From the NCBI GenBank assembly GCA_006538405.1, contig BJKQ01000006.1, positions 1,201,001-1,265,000 on the forward strand: a stretch of DNA of 64,000 nucleotides, written 5' to 3'. Of the stretch, positions 61,191 to 64,000 are shown piece by piece (within the stretch, counting starts at the first letter, position 1; every line of letters begins with the position of its first letter). The notes beneath the pieces are model-generated. The model ran no database searches. It saw nothing but the letters and a program-made list of their open reading frames with translations, and was not told where the DNA came from. Origin of the DNA: Hansfordia pulvinata. Taxonomy: Eukaryota > Ascomycota > Sordariomycetes > Xylariales. A program made the position numbers and the translations under genes.

Positions 61191-63052
61191 TCAGACCTTC
61201 TCGTCCACGGAGGCACTGGCCAGGGGCTTGGAGTCGCCGTCGGCAACGTGGTTCATCTCGGCGGCGAAGGTGTGGCTGGGCTTCCAGCCCGCCGAGCGAC
61301 GCGGGCTGACCTCGGCCATGCACATGTCGGCCTGCTCGAGCGAGAGGCCCTTGAGCTCCGGCACGAGGAAGTAGGCAAACGTGAGGCTGAGGCAGCAGAG
61401 CGAGCCCCACAGGAAGAACACCTTGGGGCCCAGGTCGGCCTTGTCGCTCCCGACCAGGTAGGGGGTGATGACGGCTGCGGTCTCAAGGTCAGCATTGAGC
61501 TCGGCTCTCCAGTATCGTGTGGGGGCATCTCGACCAGCGAGCTGTTGTGGTGGTGGTTGGGGGGGGGGGGGGGGGGCGGCGGTGGTGGTGGTGCCAGCGA
61601 ACTTACCAATGATGGTGTTCCAGAACCAGTTGGAGGCTGTCGAGATACCGACGCCACGGGAACGGATCTGCAGCGGGAAGGCCTCGCCGACCACCACCCA
61701 GGCCGTCGGGCCCCAGGTCATGGCGAACGCGGCAATGTTCAGGCAGATGAAGGCGATCATGGCCTGCACGGCAGTGGGGTTGTTGTCTTCCACGGCGCCC
61801 TGGGTGACGCCGACAGCCCCGACGATGAACTGCGAGATGATCATGAAGCTGGCGCCGCCGAGGAGCAGCCTGCGCCTGCCCAGCCGCTCGATCAGATAGA
61901 AGGAGAAAGGGGTCGCCAGCACGTTGACCAGGGTGGTGACCAGGGAGATGAGGAACGGGTCGGGGATGGTGCCGAGCTGCTTCAGGAACGGCGGGCCGAA
62001 GTAGAAGATGAAGTTGATGCCCGTCAGCTGCTGCATGCACTGCAGCCCAGCACCCAGGATGGTCCGGCGCAGGGGGCTGTTGCCCTGGCTGAGGCGGCCC
62101 TTGAAGCAGGCGGTCCAGGAGCCGACGTAGCTGGACTCGGGGATGAGGCTCGACTCGTACTCGTGGTTGGCCACAATCTCGGCGAGCTCGTCCTTGATGA
62201 GGTCCGAGTCCTCGGGCTGGCCGCGGACGAAAGACAGCGCCTTGGCCGCGTCGGCGATGCGGCCCCGCTTGACAAACCAACGGGGCGACTCGGGCAGGTA
62301 CAGGAGGCCGCCGCCGAGGATGATGGCCCAGAGGAACTGCACGCCGATGGGGATCCGGTACGAGCCCGAGTCGGGCCGCGCCTGGGACGTGTAGACGACG
62401 CAGTTGGCGAGCAGGATGCCGATGGTGATGCAGAACTGGTAGCCCGACACCATGGCGCCGCGGACCTTCTTGGGCGCAATCTCGGACATGTACAGGATGA
62501 CGACGGCCGAGATGAAGCCCACGCCGCCGCCCGCGATCAGACGCCCAAAGACGAACAGGACCTCCTGGTTGGTGCTGGCGATCTGCATGATGCAGCCCAC
62601 GCAGAAGATGAGACACCCGATGATGATGGTGATCCGGCGGCCGATGAAGTCGGCAATGTCGCCCCCGACGAGGGCTCCGAAGAACGTACCGCAGGACAGA
62701 ATCGAGGTGAAGAGGGACTGCATCTGAGTCGGAAGCACAAACTCGGCCGCGTCGACCCCAATCGGCGCCTTGGCCTCGTAGTCGTAGGGGATGCCGGTGT
62801 AGAGGGTGATGAAGTAGGGCATGGCCAGCACACCGGACATCCAACCTGCAGAGTGCTGCGTAAGCCTTTGTGCGCTGTTCAAGAGACGATGAACCGGCCC
62901 CTGAGTGATCGACCCTTAGACTCACCAGTGTCATATCCGAAGAAGATACCGCCAAAGGCGGCAAAGGCACAGATGAGGTAGGCCTTGATGGTGACGGGGG
63001 CCTCGACGCGGGCCACGTCGGCGGTGCCCTGGACCACGGTGCCGCCGGCCAT
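61191..63052 (-). CDS. Hexose-type sugar transporter (MFS)
   Basis: Exons 63052-62926, 62845-61607 and 61474-61191 encode 549 residues. Introns are 80 nt (GTGAGT..TGCAG) and 132 nt (GTAAGT, GCTGAC, CGCAG). The second is a multiple of three without a stop and contains a run of 18 C. The protein is a 12-helix proton-coupled plasma-membrane sugar porter. Motifs: GGIFFGYDTGWMSGVL in helix 1, DFIGRRITII (loop 2-3), FGRLIAGGGVGFISAV, YMSEIAPKKVRGAMV, YLPESPRWFVKRGR, QQLTGINFIFYFGPPF (helix 7), IERLGRRRLLL, WGPTAWVVVGEAFPLQIRSRGVG, then NWFWNTIIAVITPYLVG and VPELKGLSLEQAD. The order and spacing fit fungal high- or low-affinity glucose transporters, but the sugar cannot be fixed from sequence. The ATG at 63052 is in GGCCATAT context; upstream codons lack ATG. 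Confidence 0.95.
61559..61576. repeat. G18 homopolymer in transporter intron 2
   Basis: Lies inside the 132-nt intron. Any length error here would change whether the intron appears as a multiple of three. Confidence 0.9.
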
Positions 63053-64000
63053 ATTGTTGGGTTGAGCTTGTTGAGTCTTCTTGCCGGTTGTTGTTGTTCT
63101 TGTTGTGGGTGACGGTCTCAGATGGGAGCGGGCGGGCAAAGGTTTCCCGTGCCCGGCGTGATGATGCTCAAGCACAGTAGAAGAGGAAGCTGGGGAGACG
63201 AATTACGACTCTGGCTCGGAGTAAGAAGAAAGGGGAGAACGGCTCTCGTAGGGAATCAGGCTACCATGGGGCTGGTTATATAGGTCTCTTTGCCAACAAC
63301 GCATTGTTAGGCAGGTAGCCTAGGAGGTAACAATAGAACAGTTTGGCATTCAATGTCACCTGTCACAGACATCCTTGCCGGTCCAGCCATCCAGTCTCTT
63401 GCTAATGGGGCAAGCTGTGCCGGTTAGTCTATCTGAATCAGTGAATCAGAGAGCGAGTACGTTACACGGCGCCCCCCCTCGTTTGCCACGAGGCCCATGT
63501 CCGATTTGAAATTCCGAGGGGGGAGGGAGCTGATGGTTGGGGGGAGAAGGACGCTTGCAGGTCAGGCGGGAGCTCGTGATTGGCGAATCCCGAGGGCTCC
63601 AGAACGAGCGTTCGATTTACGAAGAGGGAGCAAGTACGAAAAAAAAGGGCCGTTGATGAGTCGACGAGAGTGAGCATCAGAGCGTCTGGACTGTCCCGGG
63701 GCGGGCCCCGAACGGAGGATGGATCTGGCAGACCTGAACTATCCCCACGCCCCTCCCCCAGAGTACGAGTATGGAATCCGACTGCATGTCCTCCCATCCC
63801 CAGAAAGGGATATGTGCCGTTCGTAGGCGGGAGGGTGCCGGGGCAGAATGGCACATGCTGCAACCACGATCGGCTGACATGCTGGCTTCCAATGACCGGC
63901 CAGCTCGCGGCCCTCGTCATGACCAGGGTCGAGAAAGTCTTCGTACCGTATGGCACAACAAGCGTGCGACAGAGCTGTCCAGACCGTGTTGGCTCATTCG
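63053..64000. other. Promoter region of the sugar transporter
   Basis: No coding frame supported to the right edge. Contains the TATA element described separately and a TACGAGTA word near 63763. Confidence 0.5.
63276..63282 (-). promoter_or_regulatory. TATA box of the sugar transporter
   Basis: On the minus strand the sequence reads CCTATATAACC, about 225 bases upstream of the ATG at 63052. TATA-driven expression fits a nutrient-regulated transporter. Confidence 0.6.

Noticed and set aside
61248..62981. 577-codon plus frame opposite the sugar transporter
   Set aside because: Shadow of the transporter: antisense of conserved membrane segments, rich in Asp/Glu/Arg/Gly as expected from GC-biased third positions.

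Overview
The window is chromosomal DNA from a filamentous ascomycete, most likely a Sordariomycete. The evidence is short introns (46-175 nt) with GT..AG ends and CTGAC/CTAAC-type branch sites, GC-rich codon use, and a conventional kinesin of the Neurospora NKIN length and C-terminus. I recognise no species. No rRNA, tRNA, CRISPR array or intact transposon was found. No operon logic applies: genes are separately promoted housekeeping and membrane functions on both strands.

Left part (1-14.7 kb): one gene, a Cys-rich protein with three tandem zinc-ribbon-like modules (1470-2610, minus), then about 12 kb without a convincing gene. That stretch is packed with a short dispersed word, TACGAGTA/TACTCGTA, often fused into perfect palindromes, plus microsatellites.

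Middle (14.7-37.3 kb): a Clr2-type heterochromatin-silencing protein, a short-chain dehydrogenase, the AP-2 clathrin adaptor sigma subunit (APS2), a zinc-knuckle protein, the ESCRT-III regulator IST1, a large aromatic-acid-exporter/Bre4-like membrane protein, the SAGA subunit SPT3, the PP2A leucine carboxyl methyltransferase PPM1, and an unknown multi-spanning membrane protein.

Right part (37.3-64 kb): a possible small secreted protein, a PCI-domain CSN12-like protein, a mitochondrial acetyl-CoA C-acetyltransferase (ERG10 family), the ubiquitin-conjugating enzyme RAD6, kinesin-1 heavy chain, a GPI-anchored SUN-family cell-wall glucan protein, and a hexose-type sugar transporter.

Two cross-cutting points matter for anyone using this annotation. 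First, three conserved genes (Clr2-like, PPM1, kinesin) each need exactly one extra base to read through, always in the same direction. Single-base undercalls in the sequence are the simplest reading, but real lesions are possible. Second, five introns are multiples of three with no in-frame stop, so simple ORF calling hides them and adds false residues. Intergenic stretches are described individually; most hold only the dispersed words, homopolymer runs and promoter-like elements. I found no clearly new multi-gene system; the dispersed palindromic word family is the most unusual signal.
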